NCBI GenBank assembly: GCA_934565415.1
Contig: CAKTHQ010000015.1
Location: forward strand, 1-50,911
Origin: an uncultured Oscillospiraceae bacterium
GTDB taxonomy: Bacteria; Bacillota; Clostridia; Oscillospirales; Oscillospiraceae
DNA: 50,911 nucleotides
Direction of reading: 5' to 3'
Below, piece by piece: positions 16,963-24,950 of this stretch. Made by a program: the position numbers and the translations under genes. Every line of letters begins with the position of its first letter. The stretch's first letter is position 1. Below the pieces are notes generated by a model that did not search any database, had not been told where the DNA came from, and saw nothing but the letters and a program-made list of their open reading frames with translations.

Positions 16963-17327
16963 CGGCCTTCCAGAGGTAAATTGATCCGAAGTTCACAAAA
17001 CTCGAACAGTGACATTATACACGAAAGCGCAGAAGATTTCAATGTTTATTTTCGTCAAAGTGCAAAATATGTATTTTCATTGGCGGACACATGATTCTTA
17101 TGGCAAAACATCTAAATCTCATTATCCTTTTTTGTGCATCTTTACCATTTTCTTTTACCCCTGTATCATTTTTGACATTGTGTACGAAAAGGAAGCTGAA
17201 AATTTGTGTATAAATCATTTGCCATTTTGTCTTCTATCCTGTATAATAATCACGCTGACATTTGCATAAGACAATTTTTCTTTACCCTTCTCCCAGGGGA
17301 TCATGATACGAAAGGAGCGATTGCACT
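16963..17327. promoter_or_regulatory. Divergent promoter region between the EF-G-like gene and the AraC regulator
   Basis: This 365-bp AT-rich gap holds two back-to-back promoters. Minus strand, for the EF-G-like gene: TTGAAA (17037-17042), 17 bp, TATAAT (17014-17019). Plus strand, for the AraC gene: TTGCCA (17219-17224), 17 bp, TATAAT (17242-17247). No gene or RNA was recognised in the roughly 175 bp between them. Confidence 0.8.
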
Positions 17328-18476
17328 GTGATTCAAAATCTGAATCAGGTAACATTTCAAGGCTTCGGCACCGTTCTGCCGGAACGGGCACAGGCAGGCC
17401 AGGCGGCCCCCAAAAACGCCGTCCGCATGAAGCTGACCCAGATGGAGGCTTCCCTCTACCGGGCCACCGCCGATACGCTGCTGAATTGCACAGGAGATAT
17501 GTGTGTGCTGTCCGTCAGCAAAGACGGCGTAGATTACCAGCACTACTATCTGGACAAAAGCGTTTCCATCCGCAAGGATATTTTCTTTTCCCTAAGTGTC
17601 TATAAAGAAGAGGCCTCCGTGATCCTCTGTGCCGACACCCAGCCGAAGCGCATCGGCGCCTGCGCCAGCCGGAATATCCGTATCGACAGCCAGATGCGGG
17701 TGGTAGGGATCTATACCTTCTTCTACCAGGAGAAGGAGCAGGGCTTCCTGTTCCCCGGAGAAACCCATCCCATGCCGGAATTTACCTATGTAGACCAGGG
17801 CAGCCTCCACTCTGTGGCAGACGGGCAGGATATCCTCCTGCGTCAGGGGGACGCCGCCCTGTATGCGCCTAACCAGTGGCATATGCAGTACGCAGATATT
17901 GGGGTAGCCCCCCGGTTTGTCACCATCTCCTTCGATGTAGAGGGCGGGGACCTGAGCCCCCTGTACAACCGGAAGCTGGCCGTTCCTCAGGAGGCTGTTA
18001 CCCTGTTGCAGCAGATGCTCCGGATTCAGGAGCGGATGGACGACTTTGGAGCCGATATGCTCATTGCCCAGCTGACCATGCTTCTATTGGTGCTGCTGCG
18101 GGAAACCCTGAACCCCACCGGCGCCAAGCTCCAGGGCACCAATACCGTCCACAGTGAGAACGAAATCATCCGTCATGCCCAGCAGTATATCTCCGCCCAC
18201 ATCCGGGAGAAGCTGTCCGTCCGGCTCATCGCCCAGGAGGTGGATGTAAGCCCCAGCTATCTGACGGTGCTGTTCCAGAAGAATCTGCAAATTTCCCCCG
18301 GCGAGTACATCCGCCGCATCAAGCTCCAGGAAAGCAAGCAAATGATCCGGGAAAACAACCTGAACTTTACGGAAATCGCCGCCGCCCTGCAATATTCCAC
18401 CGTTCACCATTTCTCACGGCAGTTCAAAGAGAAGTTCGGCATCACGCCTACGGAGTACGCCCGGTCTGTCCGATAA
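17328..18476 (+). CDS. AraC-family transcriptional regulator with cupin-type sensor domain
   Basis: DNA-binding regulator of 382 aa that starts at a GTG preceded by AAAGGAG. The C-terminal 100 residues form the double helix-turn-helix: EKLSVRLIAQEVDVSPSYL with QKNLQISPGEYI, then NLNFTEIAAALQYSTVHHFS with FKEKFGITPTEYAR. Before this, about residues 130-220 look like a cupin/AraC-binding domain (FPGETHPMPEFTYVDQG, then GDAALYAPNQWH). The first 120 residues form an additional region I cannot classify. No adjacent operon shows its target; the neighbouring convergent zinc-ribbon gene and divergent EF-G-like gene are possibilities. Confidence 0.92.
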   Translation: MIQNLNQVTFQGFGTVLPERAQAGQAAPKNAVRMKLTQMEASLYRATADTLLNCTGDMCVLSVSKDGVDYQHYYLDKSVSIRKDIFFSLSVYKEEASVILCADTQPKRIGACASRNIRIDSQMRVVGIYTFFYQEKEQGFLFPGETHPMPEFTYVDQGSLHSVADGQDILLRQGDAALYAPNQWHMQYADIGVAPRFVTISFDVEGGDLSPLYNRKLAVPQEAVTLLQQMLRIQERMDDFGADMLIAQLTMLLLVLLRETLNPTGAKLQGTNTVHSENEIIRHAQQYISAHIREKLSVRLIAQEVDVSPSYLTVLFQKNLQISPGEYIRRIKLQESKQMIRENNLNFTEIAAALQYSTVHHFSRQFKEKFGITPTEYARSVR

Positions 18477-18480
18477 GCCA

Positions 18481-18516
18481 ACCGCCCCGCTCGGGTATTG
18501 AGCGGGGCGGTTTTTC
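18481..18516 (+). terminator. Intrinsic terminator
   Basis: The perfect 12-bp stem ACCGCCCCGCTC (18481-18492) and GAGCGGGGCGGT (18500-18511) is followed by TTTTC. It ends the AraC gene and sits between convergent genes. Confidence 0.9.
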
Positions 18517-18541
18517 TGCCTGAAAACGGAAAAAAGCAAGC

Positions 18542-19915
18542 TCACCAGTCAGAGTCCCAGTCTGTGTCGCCGCTGTCCCAGGAGTCTCCGGAATCCCAGC
18601 TGAAATCGCTGTCCGAGCTGCTGCCGGAGTCGTTTGCCTTGGGGGCTTCATAGAATTCAGAATCCGCGAAGTCTGCCGTCTGGGTGGCCGGGTCCCAGGT
18701 ATCCGTGTAATAGAAGTCCTGGACCATGGAGGGATGGTGCAGCTCCTCCGGCATGGCGCTGTGTTCTACAGGCTGCCAGCCCTCCTGGTCATCATAGCTG
18801 TACCATTCATCGTCATAGAAGTAGCCCTGGTGGTAATAGGTCTTATTGTGGATGCGGTAGTATCCCCGGGAGGCGGTCTTGGATGCCTGACTATCCAGGT
18901 AGACCAGGCTCTGTTCAAAGTCACCGGCCCCTAAAGAGCTGGTATAGGTCTGGGACACCAGGCAGTCCTTCGCAAGGGAGGGGTGCCGCAGCTCCTTGGG
19001 CAGCTTGGAAAAGTCCACCTTCTCCCACTGATCCGTCCACAGGAACCAATCCTCATTATAATTGCCGTTTAAGTGGTAATACAGGTCCCCGCAGCGGTAA
19101 TAGCCGGCGGATACGTACATATCTTCCTGCATGTCCTGGCCGTAGACACTCTGCTTGAAGTCCGGGCAGGGCAGGCCGGAATCCCAGCTGTTGGCGGTAA
19201 AATAAGGCTTGCTGGATTTTTTGGTTTCCAATGGGTCCGGCACCTGGGCCAGGTCCAGGGGGCCCTGCCAGTCCTCCCCATCGTAACGGAACCAGTTCAG
19301 GTCGGCATAGCTGCGGGTACTGTAGTAGTAGCAGGTACTGTCATAGGTATAGTAGCCCCCGGAAGGATCGTTGCGCATGAGGAACAGGCCCAGGACGATC
19401 ATCAGGACAAATATGGCCGCCACAGAGCCGACAATGAACACCAGACACCCGATGCAGCCCTTGCCCACGGTTTTGCCGGACTCCACCAGGTCGGCTTTAG
19501 GGTCCCGCTTTCCTCCGGTGCCTCCGGCCGCCTGTTTGACATTGCGCATTTTCTGCTGGGTGATCTCCTGTTTGAGCCGCTGGAACAGCTCGTTTACCGC
19601 ATAGGCCTGGTCTGTGCCCCGGTAGCGCACTGCCCGTTCGCCGGAGGCTTTGTTCTTGTAGACGATGTAATTTCCGGACTCTTCCTCAAAGTAGACACCG
19701 AAGGCTTTTGGCTCTCTGACATTTTTTCCGATAAAGAACCGGGTCACGTCCTCCGGCGGCAGGCCCTTGCTTTCGTACCACTTTTTCAGCTCCTCAATGG
19801 TCAGGGGCTGATCGCCGCTGGATCTTCGGACGCTGGCATTGGGTGCGCCGCAGCTTGGGCAAACGGATTCGGTATCGTTCATCATGGTGCCGCAAAAATC
19901 ACATTTGACCTTCAT
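18542..19915 (-). CDS. Zinc-ribbon single-pass membrane protein with three internal repeats and an acidic Ser/Trp tail
   Basis: I do not recognise a named family. The 457-aa product begins with a CxxC...CxxC zinc ribbon (Cys5, Cys8, Cys19, Cys22), then a cytosolic region. One hydrophobic helix follows (about residues 151-178, GCLVFIVGSVAAIFVLMIVLGL). After it come three degenerate repeats of about 75-90 residues rich in Tyr and Trp. Their openings are GGYYTYDSTCYYY, AGYYRCGDLYYHL and RGYYRIHNKTYYH, each followed by a W/Y-rich stretch and, in the last two, LP(K)ELRHPS or MPEELHHPS. The tail is Asp/Ser/Trp repeats ending DTDWDSDW. Topology suggests an intracellular zinc finger and an exterior repeat domain. 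GAGGGAG precedes the ATG, and a promoter lies at 19951-19979. Confidence 0.85.
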   Translation of the reverse strand: MKVKCDFCGTMMNDTESVCPSCGAPNASVRRSSGDQPLTIEELKKWYESKGLPPEDVTRFFIGKNVREPKAFGVYFEEESGNYIVYKNKASGERAVRYRGTDQAYAVNELFQRLKQEITQQKMRNVKQAAGGTGGKRDPKADLVESGKTVGKGCIGCLVFIVGSVAAIFVLMIVLGLFLMRNDPSGGYYTYDSTCYYYSTRSYADLNWFRYDGEDWQGPLDLAQVPDPLETKKSSKPYFTANSWDSGLPCPDFKQSVYGQDMQEDMYVSAGYYRCGDLYYHLNGNYNEDWFLWTDQWEKVDFSKLPKELRHPSLAKDCLVSQTYTSSLGAGDFEQSLVYLDSQASKTASRGYYRIHNKTYYHQGYFYDDEWYSYDDQEGWQPVEHSAMPEELHHPSMVQDFYYTDTWDPATQTADFADSEFYEAPKANDSGSSSDSDFSWDSGDSWDSGDTDWDSDW

Positions 19916-19950
19916 AGTTCTCCCTCTTTTTCGTGAATATTACCAATTTT

Positions 19951-19979
19951 AGTATACACCATCGGCGCGCAATTGTAAA
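19951..19979 (-). promoter_or_regulatory. Promoter of the zinc-ribbon protein gene
   Basis: On the minus strand TTTACA (19974-19979), 17 bp and TATACT (19951-19956) lie about 36 bp upstream of the ATG. The remaining gap to 20146 (about 165 bp) shows no gene. Confidence 0.7.
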
Positions 19980-20146
19980 TGCGTAATTTAAAAGAGAGTT
20001 TCTCTTTTCCCCGAAAGTACACGATTTTCTTTTTTGTACGATTCCGCATCCGGAACAAAGGTATTTGTTCCGACAGGGCTACGGCATCTTTACGCCGTTC
20101 GTCCCCCGCTGCATCTGATCTTTCGCCTGGATACCGGATACAGGTC

Positions 20147-20833
20147 CTATTTATGGGTACCGGAAATCATGGAAAGGTGCCCTGCATATATTCCGTTTTT
20201 CAGCTTCATCAGCTCGCACAGAGCCCGTTCCAAATGCTGTTTGGATATTTCGCAGGCCATAACCGGGTCCTTTTGCCGGATGTACTGAACCATGTTCTTA
20301 TGCTCTGACAGGCTTTTTCCCATTTCCGCACTCAGCCCCATGGTACAGTAACGGATTCGCTGCTGGTGGTCGGAGGTTTTTTCCACCCAGTTATTCAAAA
20401 TGGAATTCCCGCAGATTCCAACGATGGTTTTATGGAAAGTACAGTCCGCATTGAAATAGGCGGCATAATCCGTGGTTGCATTGGCCTGCTCCATCTGGGC
20501 CAGAATGGCATCCAGGCTGGCAATCTGCTCTGGTGTAGCGCTGCGGGCAGCATAGTCGATTGCCGCCGCTTCCAGAATCATTCGCGCCTGGTAGATGTCC
20601 TGAATCCACTTCCAGCTGATTTCGGAAACCCGGAACTTATTGCCATCGGCCTCCACAACCAGGAATTCATCCATAAGGCGCACCAAGGCTTCCCGCACAG
20701 GAGTACGGCTGAACCCCAACTCCTGCGCCAATTGCTGAACCATCAGCAGCTGGCCTGGCCGCAGCTGCAGCGTAACGATCTGCTCCTTTAAAAGAGCATA
20801 TACCTGTTCTACAACCGTGTCCTTTTTCTTCAT
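20147..20833 (-). CDS. GntR-family transcriptional regulator, FadR/FCD subfamily
   Basis: The 228-aa product has an N-terminal winged helix-turn-helix (LRPGQLLMVQQLAQELGFSRTPVREALVRL, residues about 24-53, the last part being the GntR hallmark). A helical C-terminal FCD effector domain follows, with the metal/ligand-type residues of the family (R..lE..a..., D..FH..i...N, and a later ...EH..m...). Such regulators usually repress sugar-acid or organic-acid catabolism and are released by a pathway intermediate. The gene sits at one end of the large catabolic region and diverges from the VOC gene. Its promoter is TTGATT (20952-20957), 17 bp, TAAAAT (20929-20934) on the minus strand. Confidence 0.92.
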   Translation of the reverse strand: MKKKDTVVEQVYALLKEQIVTLQLRPGQLLMVQQLAQELGFSRTPVREALVRLMDEFLVVEADGNKFRVSEISWKWIQDIYQARMILEAAAIDYAARSATPEQIASLDAILAQMEQANATTDYAAYFNADCTFHKTIVGICGNSILNNWVEKTSDHQQRIRYCTMGLSAEMGKSLSEHKNMVQYIRQKDPVMACEISKQHLERALCELMKLKNGIYAGHLSMISGTHK

Positions 20834-21204
20834 GCTGCTCTCCCCTTTTTCCCAAAAATCACTTCAGGTCAATCTGTGATGGGTTTTCTATTTTCAATTT
20901 CATAGTTCTTTCCGTCTCTTATTTTTCTATTTTAAAGCAACAATTTTAAAAAATCAATCTTTTCCGGTATTGGAGAATATTTTTATGGGTTTTGCATAAT
21001 TTTTCCAGCCAATTTTTGAACGTTATTCTTGGAAATTCTTTGGCTTTCTTTTTTCAAAAATAAATTCTGTAGTTTTTCAAGAAAATGCTTGAAATATCCG
21101 GATTTTTATGATATGTTTCAAGTATACAATTATGTATGCATTTTTACCAACACGCTTTTTATTCACTCGTCAGGCAGTCAATTTATACACTTGGAGGTTA
21201 TAAA
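20834..21204. promoter_or_regulatory. gntR/VOC divergent control region with repeated dyads
   Basis: This AT-rich 371-bp gap carries the gntR promoter (20929-20957, minus). It also has three copies of one 7-bp box: TTTCAAG at 21075-21081, its inverse CTTGAAA at 21088-21094, and TTTCAAG again at 21116-21122. The first two form a 7-bp dyad with a 6-bp spacer; the last two form part of a longer dyad (21088-21098 with 21110-21122). ATACA/TGTAT (21124-21137) and ATGTATGCATTTTT (21132-21145) follow. The last is close to the palindrome upstream of the 12-gene operon. These are candidate operators for the GntR protein; a clear VOC promoter was not found. Confidence 0.6.
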
Positions 21205-21630
21205 ATGGTACAAGGTATCTCTCATATCGGCCTGTCCACCAAAAACATGGAGGCAAGCCTTGCATTCTACATCACCGTTTTGGGCGGCAGAAAGATCATC
21301 CGCATTGAAGAGCCCAAAGGCACCCCCTGGATTGAGACAATCCAATACCCGGACGGGACCTGCGTGGAGCTGTTCTATCCCAGACCGGAGCAGTTCCCCC
21401 TGGGAACGGAGCTGGGCAGAAACCATCTGTGCTTCCGGGTAGACGATATCCGGGCCATTGAGCAGCGTCTGGATTCCTTCCAGATTTCCATCACCTCCCG
21501 GCCCAAAATCGTCCGGGACGGAAATTGGCAGCTGTGGTGCCAGGACCCCAACGGATACCCCGTTGAAATCATGCAGTATACCCCCGGCTGTCCCCAGCTC
21601 ACCCCCGGCGACTGCAAAGAGTATTACTAA
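21205..21630 (+). CDS. VOC-superfamily (glyoxalase-fold) protein
   Basis: The 141-aa metalloenzyme-fold protein has two beta-alpha-beta-beta-beta halves. Likely metal-site residues are His8 region (ISHIGLSTKN), Glu in CVELFYP, His in RNHLCFRVDD and Glu in YPVEIMQY. Family members include lactoylglutathione lyases, epimerases and ring-cleaving dioxygenases; the present sequence does not decide which. GGAGG precedes the ATG at 21205; the frame is open further upstream but lacks a ribosome site there. Its position divergent from gntR, beside the aldolase/transporter genes, suggests a step in the same catabolic route, possibly an epimerase or isomerase. Confidence 0.88.
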   Translation: MVQGISHIGLSTKNMEASLAFYITVLGGRKIIRIEEPKGTPWIETIQYPDGTCVELFYPRPEQFPLGTELGRNHLCFRVDDIRAIEQRLDSFQISITSRPKIVRDGNWQLWCQDPNGYPVEIMQYTPGCPQLTPGDCKEYY

Positions 21631-21648
21631 AAAATCATAGAAGAATAC

Positions 21649-21700
21649 GCTCCCTTTCCGGCAGGCAGTAAAATTGTCTGCCGCAAAGGGAGCATTTTTT
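21649..21700 (+). terminator. Intrinsic terminator of the VOC gene
   Basis: GCTCCCTTT (21649-21657) pairs with AAAGGGAGC (21685-21693), with an inner GGCAG/CTGCC stem, followed by ATTTTTTG. Confidence 0.85.
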
Positions 21701-21718
21701 GTGGCAGAGCGTTTTGGG

Positions 21719-21749
21719 GGCTGCCGGGGATCCGTTTTCCCCGGCAGCC
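21719..21749 (-). terminator. Hairpin downstream of the aldolase gene
   Basis: GGCTGCCGGGG and CCCCGGCAGCC (21719-21729 and 21739-21749) form a perfect 11-bp stem just beyond the stop of the minus-strand aldolase gene. No U-run follows directly, so it may act with the neighbouring terminator or as an mRNA 3' end. Confidence 0.55.
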
Positions 21750-21770
21750 GGTTCCCGCTCCCCCTGCCGC

Positions 21771-22412
21771 TTATTCGCACAGCTGGGCAAACTCCATCGC
21801 TCTTCGGGTAATTTCCCGGAAATTTCCCTCTGCAATCAGCTTCCGGTCACACAACCGGCCGGAAACACCGGCGCCCATAAAACCGGCCCGCAGATACTCC
21901 GCAAAATTCTTCTCGGTCACGCCGCCGGTTGCCAGCAGCTTTACATGGCTGATGGGGGCGGAAATGGCCTTCATGTAGGACAGCCCCAGGTCCGAAGCCG
22001 GAAACAGCTTTACAAAGTCTGCGCCGCACTTATGCGCCGTCAGGATCTCCGTAGGCGTCATGGCTCCGGGGATAGAAACCATCCCCAGCTCCTTTGTTTT
22101 TGCGATGACCTCCGGGTCCGTGTTCGGGGAGATGATGTATTCCCCACCGGCCCGGTAAGCCGCCTCCGCCTGTCCCGGAGTCAGGACGGTTCCTGCTCCA
22201 AAACGAATGGCATCCCCCAGATGTTCCCGGAGCATTTGCATGGAGCCTGTGGTTTTTTCCAGACATTTCGGGTCCGACTGGTCAAACGTGACCTCTATCA
22301 GCTTTACTCCGCCTTCGCACAGGGCCTGGGCCAGCCGAAGCAGGTCCTCCCCGTACACCCGACGGCAAATGGCAATGACCTTATGCTTTTCGATATATGC
22401 TTGAACAGACAT
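21771..22412 (-). CDS. KDPG/KHG-type 2-keto-3-deoxy-aldonate aldolase (copy A)
   Basis: Class I aldolase of 213 aa that splits a 2-keto-3-deoxy-6-phospho-sugar acid, or 4-hydroxy-2-oxoglutarate, into pyruvate and an aldehyde. The catalytic glutamate lies in LIEVTF and the Schiff-base lysine in ADFVKLFPA. The pyruvate-binding GAGTVLT and the phosphate-loop VKLLATGGV and MGAGVSGRL are present. It is a close paralogue of the product of 34804-35460; both share VYGEDL/TYGEDL, FDQSDP and ISPNT. It is the last gene of the Liv-type transporter operon, six bases after livF, so sugar-acid uptake and cleavage appear coupled. Confidence 0.93.
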   Translation of the reverse strand: MSVQAYIEKHKVIAICRRVYGEDLLRLAQALCEGGVKLIEVTFDQSDPKCLEKTTGSMQMLREHLGDAIRFGAGTVLTPGQAEAAYRAGGEYIISPNTDPEVIAKTKELGMVSIPGAMTPTEILTAHKCGADFVKLFPASDLGLSYMKAISAPISHVKLLATGGVTEKNFAEYLRAGFMGAGVSGRLCDRKLIAEGNFREITRRAMEFAQLCE

Positions 22413-22418
22413 TGCGTT

Positions 22419-23156
22419 TCACCCCTTCTGCTGGCTGGATTTCCAGTGTTTTCCAAAGTAGGTAGCGATTACCTGATCGTCATGAATCAGCTTCTGGGAC
22501 CTTCCCTCCATGCTGATTTTGCCCTGGCTGATTACATAGGCATAGTCGGAAACCCGCAAAGCCTTTCTGGCATTCTGTTCCACCATCAGCACCGGCAGTC
22601 CCGTCTCGTTGATTTCCATAATTTTTTCGAAGAGCTCGTCAATAACCAGCGGCGCAAGGCCCATAGAGGGCTCGTCCAGCAGCAAAATCTTCGGCCGTCC
22701 CATCAGTGCCCGCCCAATGGCCAGCATCTGCTGTTCTCCGCCGGAAAGGCTCCAGGCCAGCTGATTCTGCCGCTCCTTCAGCCGTGGGAACATATTATAA
22801 ACATATTCCAGGTTCTGGGCATAGTCCGGCTTTCCGAAATAGCCCCGCCAGTTGATACATCCGGCCTCCAGATTCTCAAAAACGGTAAGGCCCGGAAATA
22901 CCTGCCGTCCTTCCGGAACGTGCTGCACCCCCCGCTTGGCAATGGCCACACTGGAGTAATCGGAAATGCGCTCCCCGTTCCATTCAATCACGCCGGTATG
23001 GCTTACCATACCGGAAATGGCCTTCAAAAGGGAAGTTTTTCCGGCGCCGTTGCTGCCGATCAGGCACACAATGGAATGATCCGCAACCTCCAGATCGATT
23101 CCCTTCACCGCCTCGATCGACCCATATTTTACATGCAAATCCTTAATCTTCAGCAT
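22419..23156 (-). CDS. Branched-chain-amino-acid-type ABC transporter ATPase, LivF-like
   Basis: The ATP-binding subunit has Walker A GSNGAGKTS, signature LSGGEQQMLAIGRALM and Walker B ILLLDEPSMGLAP. The short C-terminus is typical of LivF. The start at 23156 (MLKIKDLHVKYG) is preferred because GGAGA lies seven bases before it; an ATG two codons upstream at 23162 is too close to that site. It overlaps the end of the LivG gene by 14 bp. The Liv family also moves non-amino-acid ligands such as aromatic acids and urea, so the substrate is open. The aldolase at the operon's end argues for an organic or sugar acid. Confidence 0.93.
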   Translation of the reverse strand: MLKIKDLHVKYGSIEAVKGIDLEVADHSIVCLIGSNGAGKTSLLKAISGMVSHTGVIEWNGERISDYSSVAIAKRGVQHVPEGRQVFPGLTVFENLEAGCINWRGYFGKPDYAQNLEYVYNMFPRLKERQNQLAWSLSGGEQQMLAIGRALMGRPKILLLDEPSMGLAPLVIDELFEKIMEINETGLPVLMVEQNARKALRVSDYAYVISQGKISMEGRSQKLIHDDQVIATYFGKHWKSSQQKG

Positions 23157-23907
23157 GGTCATCTCTCCCCAGGTAGGCTGTGATCACTTCTTCATTCCCG
23201 GCAATTTCGTTGGGTGTACCGCAGGCAATCACGCAGCCGAAATTCAGCACCGTAATGACCTGGCAAACGCTCATAATCATGTCCATCGAATGCTCAATCA
23301 GCAAAATGCCCACACCCAGCTCCCGGGTTGCCCATTGCAGCAGCCGAATCTCATTCTGGATTTCGCCGCCGTTCAGGCCCGCCGCAGGCTCATCAATCAA
23401 AATTGCCTTGGGCTCCGCCAGAATTGCCCGGATGATTTCCAGCAGCTTTCGCTGGCCAAAGGTCAGGCTGGAAATATCATCCTCCAGGTTGAAAGTAAAG
23501 CCCGCAATCCGGGTCAGCGTTTCCAGCCGGTCCAGGTAGCGCCGGTCCTTCCCGGAGAAAAAGGATTTCAGGAAGGGCACCCGGTGGGACAGGTCATTGG
23601 CAATCATCAGATTCTCTTCAATATCCGTTTTATCCAGGAAGCGCGGGGTCTGGAAGGTACGCCCCAGCCCCATTCTTGCCCGGTCATGGGGCGGCGTGCG
23701 GCTGATGTCCTTGCCGCAAAACTCAATTTTGCCGCTGTCCATTTCATAGATGCCGGAAATCAGGTTTAGAAGAGTAGTTTTGCCTGCACCGTTGGGACCG
23801 ATGAGGCCGTGGATTTCCCCCGGATACAGGGACAGCTCCACATGATCCGCCACCACAACACCGCCGAAGCTTTTGTTTACATCCGTCAGTTTTAAAATCG
23901 GTTCCAT
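23143..23907 (-). CDS. Branched-chain-amino-acid-type ABC transporter ATPase, LivG-like
   Basis: Second ATPase of the importer (254 aa). Walker A is GPNGAGKTT, the signature region is SSLTFGQRKLLEIIRAI, and Walker B is AILIDEPAAGL. Between Walker A and the signature it has the longer helical insert characteristic of LivG. Its ATG shares one base with the livM stop (TGATG), so the two are translationally coupled. Confidence 0.93.
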   Translation of the reverse strand: MEPILKLTDVNKSFGGVVVADHVELSLYPGEIHGLIGPNGAGKTTLLNLISGIYEMDSGKIEFCGKDISRTPPHDRARMGLGRTFQTPRFLDKTDIEENLMIANDLSHRVPFLKSFFSGKDRRYLDRLETLTRIAGFTFNLEDDISSLTFGQRKLLEIIRAILAEPKAILIDEPAAGLNGGEIQNEIRLLQWATRELGVGILLIEHSMDMIMSVCQVITVLNFGCVIACGTPNEIAGNEEVITAYLGRDDHAED

Positions 23908-24950
23908 CAGTTTTCCCCCTCTCCCGCAGCCGCGCCGCAGCCTATGGGCGTAAGCTTATCCTGAATGTGCAGCCGCTTTTTGGCCTTTTTGACCAAGGCA
24001 GCCATGGTTCCCCAGATTCCCATGGGCATAAAAATCATGATGAAAATAACGCCCAGGCCGTAAACAAGGCGGATATACTCCTGCAGCGGCCGGAGCCACT
24101 CCGGAAGCATGGTGATCAGCATCGTCCCCAAGAACACACCGGCAATGTTGTAAACGCCGCCGACCATCACCTGAATAATATAGGTGGTAGCATTGTCAAA
24201 GGTAAAGTAGGTGGATACCACATAGTGGCTGCTGTGCACCAGCGCAGCTCCGGCAAACCCGGCAAACCCGGCAGAGATGGCAAAGGCGGTGACCTTGGTG
24301 CGGAACACATCCACCCCCAGGCTCATAGCCACCAGCTCATTGTCCCGGACAGAGGCCATAGCCCGGCCCAGGTTGGTTCTTTTCAGCCGTACTGCCAGCA
24401 GCGCCGCCAGCAGGCAAAGGGTGATCAGTACATAGTAGTTGTCAAAATAAGTCTTGGCCGTCCAGCCGAATATCCGGAAGGCTGGGATCTGCGGGATGCC
24501 GTTGGGGCCGCCGGTAACGACTTTCCAGCCGTTAAAAATGGTATAGCTGATCTGAACCAGGGCGATGGTAGAGAAGGTAAAGAAGGTTCCGTTCAGCCGC
24601 ATCAGTACCATTCCCAGCAGCCAGGCCAGCAGCATGGAGATGGCCGCCGCCAGCAGCATGGCAAAAAAGGGATTTACGCCCAGGCGCAGGGCCAGCAACG
24701 CGCTGATATATCCGCCGACGCCCATAAAGGCCACGGAGGCAAAGGATACCAGGCCGCACTGCCCCAGCATCAAGGCGCAGCCGATGTTGGCTACATAGTA
24801 AATAAGCGCCCCGTTCACAACCGTAATCATATATGTGCCGGAGGCCTTCGGAATCAGCAGGTACGCAAAAATCAGAACAGCCAGGCTGAGAATTCCAATT
24901 CCCAGCAGCCGCTTCGTATCAACGGTTTTTGTGTTTGCCATGGTGCTCAC
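23907..24950 (-). CDS. Branched-chain-amino-acid-type ABC permease, LivM-like
   Basis: Membrane permease of 347 aa with about nine hydrophobic helices and the LivM hallmarks: GLVSFASVAFMGVGGYISALL and, after mid-protein, SVRDNELVAMSLGVDVFRTKV (the cytosolic loop contacting the ATPases). Translation may begin at GTG 24950, which overlaps the livH stop as GTGA, or at the ATG three codons later (24941). Confidence 0.93.
   Translation of the reverse strand: MSTMANTKTVDTKRLLGIGILSLAVLIFAYLLIPKASGTYMITVVNGALIYYVANIGCALMLGQCGLVSFASVAFMGVGGYISALLALRLGVNPFFAMLLAAAISMLLAWLLGMVLMRLNGTFFTFSTIALVQISYTIFNGWKVVTGGPNGIPQIPAFRIFGWTAKTYFDNYYVLITLCLLAALLAVRLKRTNLGRAMASVRDNELVAMSLGVDVFRTKVTAFAISAGFAGFAGAALVHSSHYVVSTYFTFDNATTYIIQVMVGGVYNIAGVFLGTMLITMLPEWLRPLQEYIRLVYGLGVIFIMIFMPMGIWGTMAALVKKAKKRLHIQDKLTPIGCGAAAGEGEN

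Noticed and set aside
15241..17094. Long plus-strand frame opposite the EF-G-like gene
   Set aside because: Antisense shadow of the same kind, with no recognisable domain.
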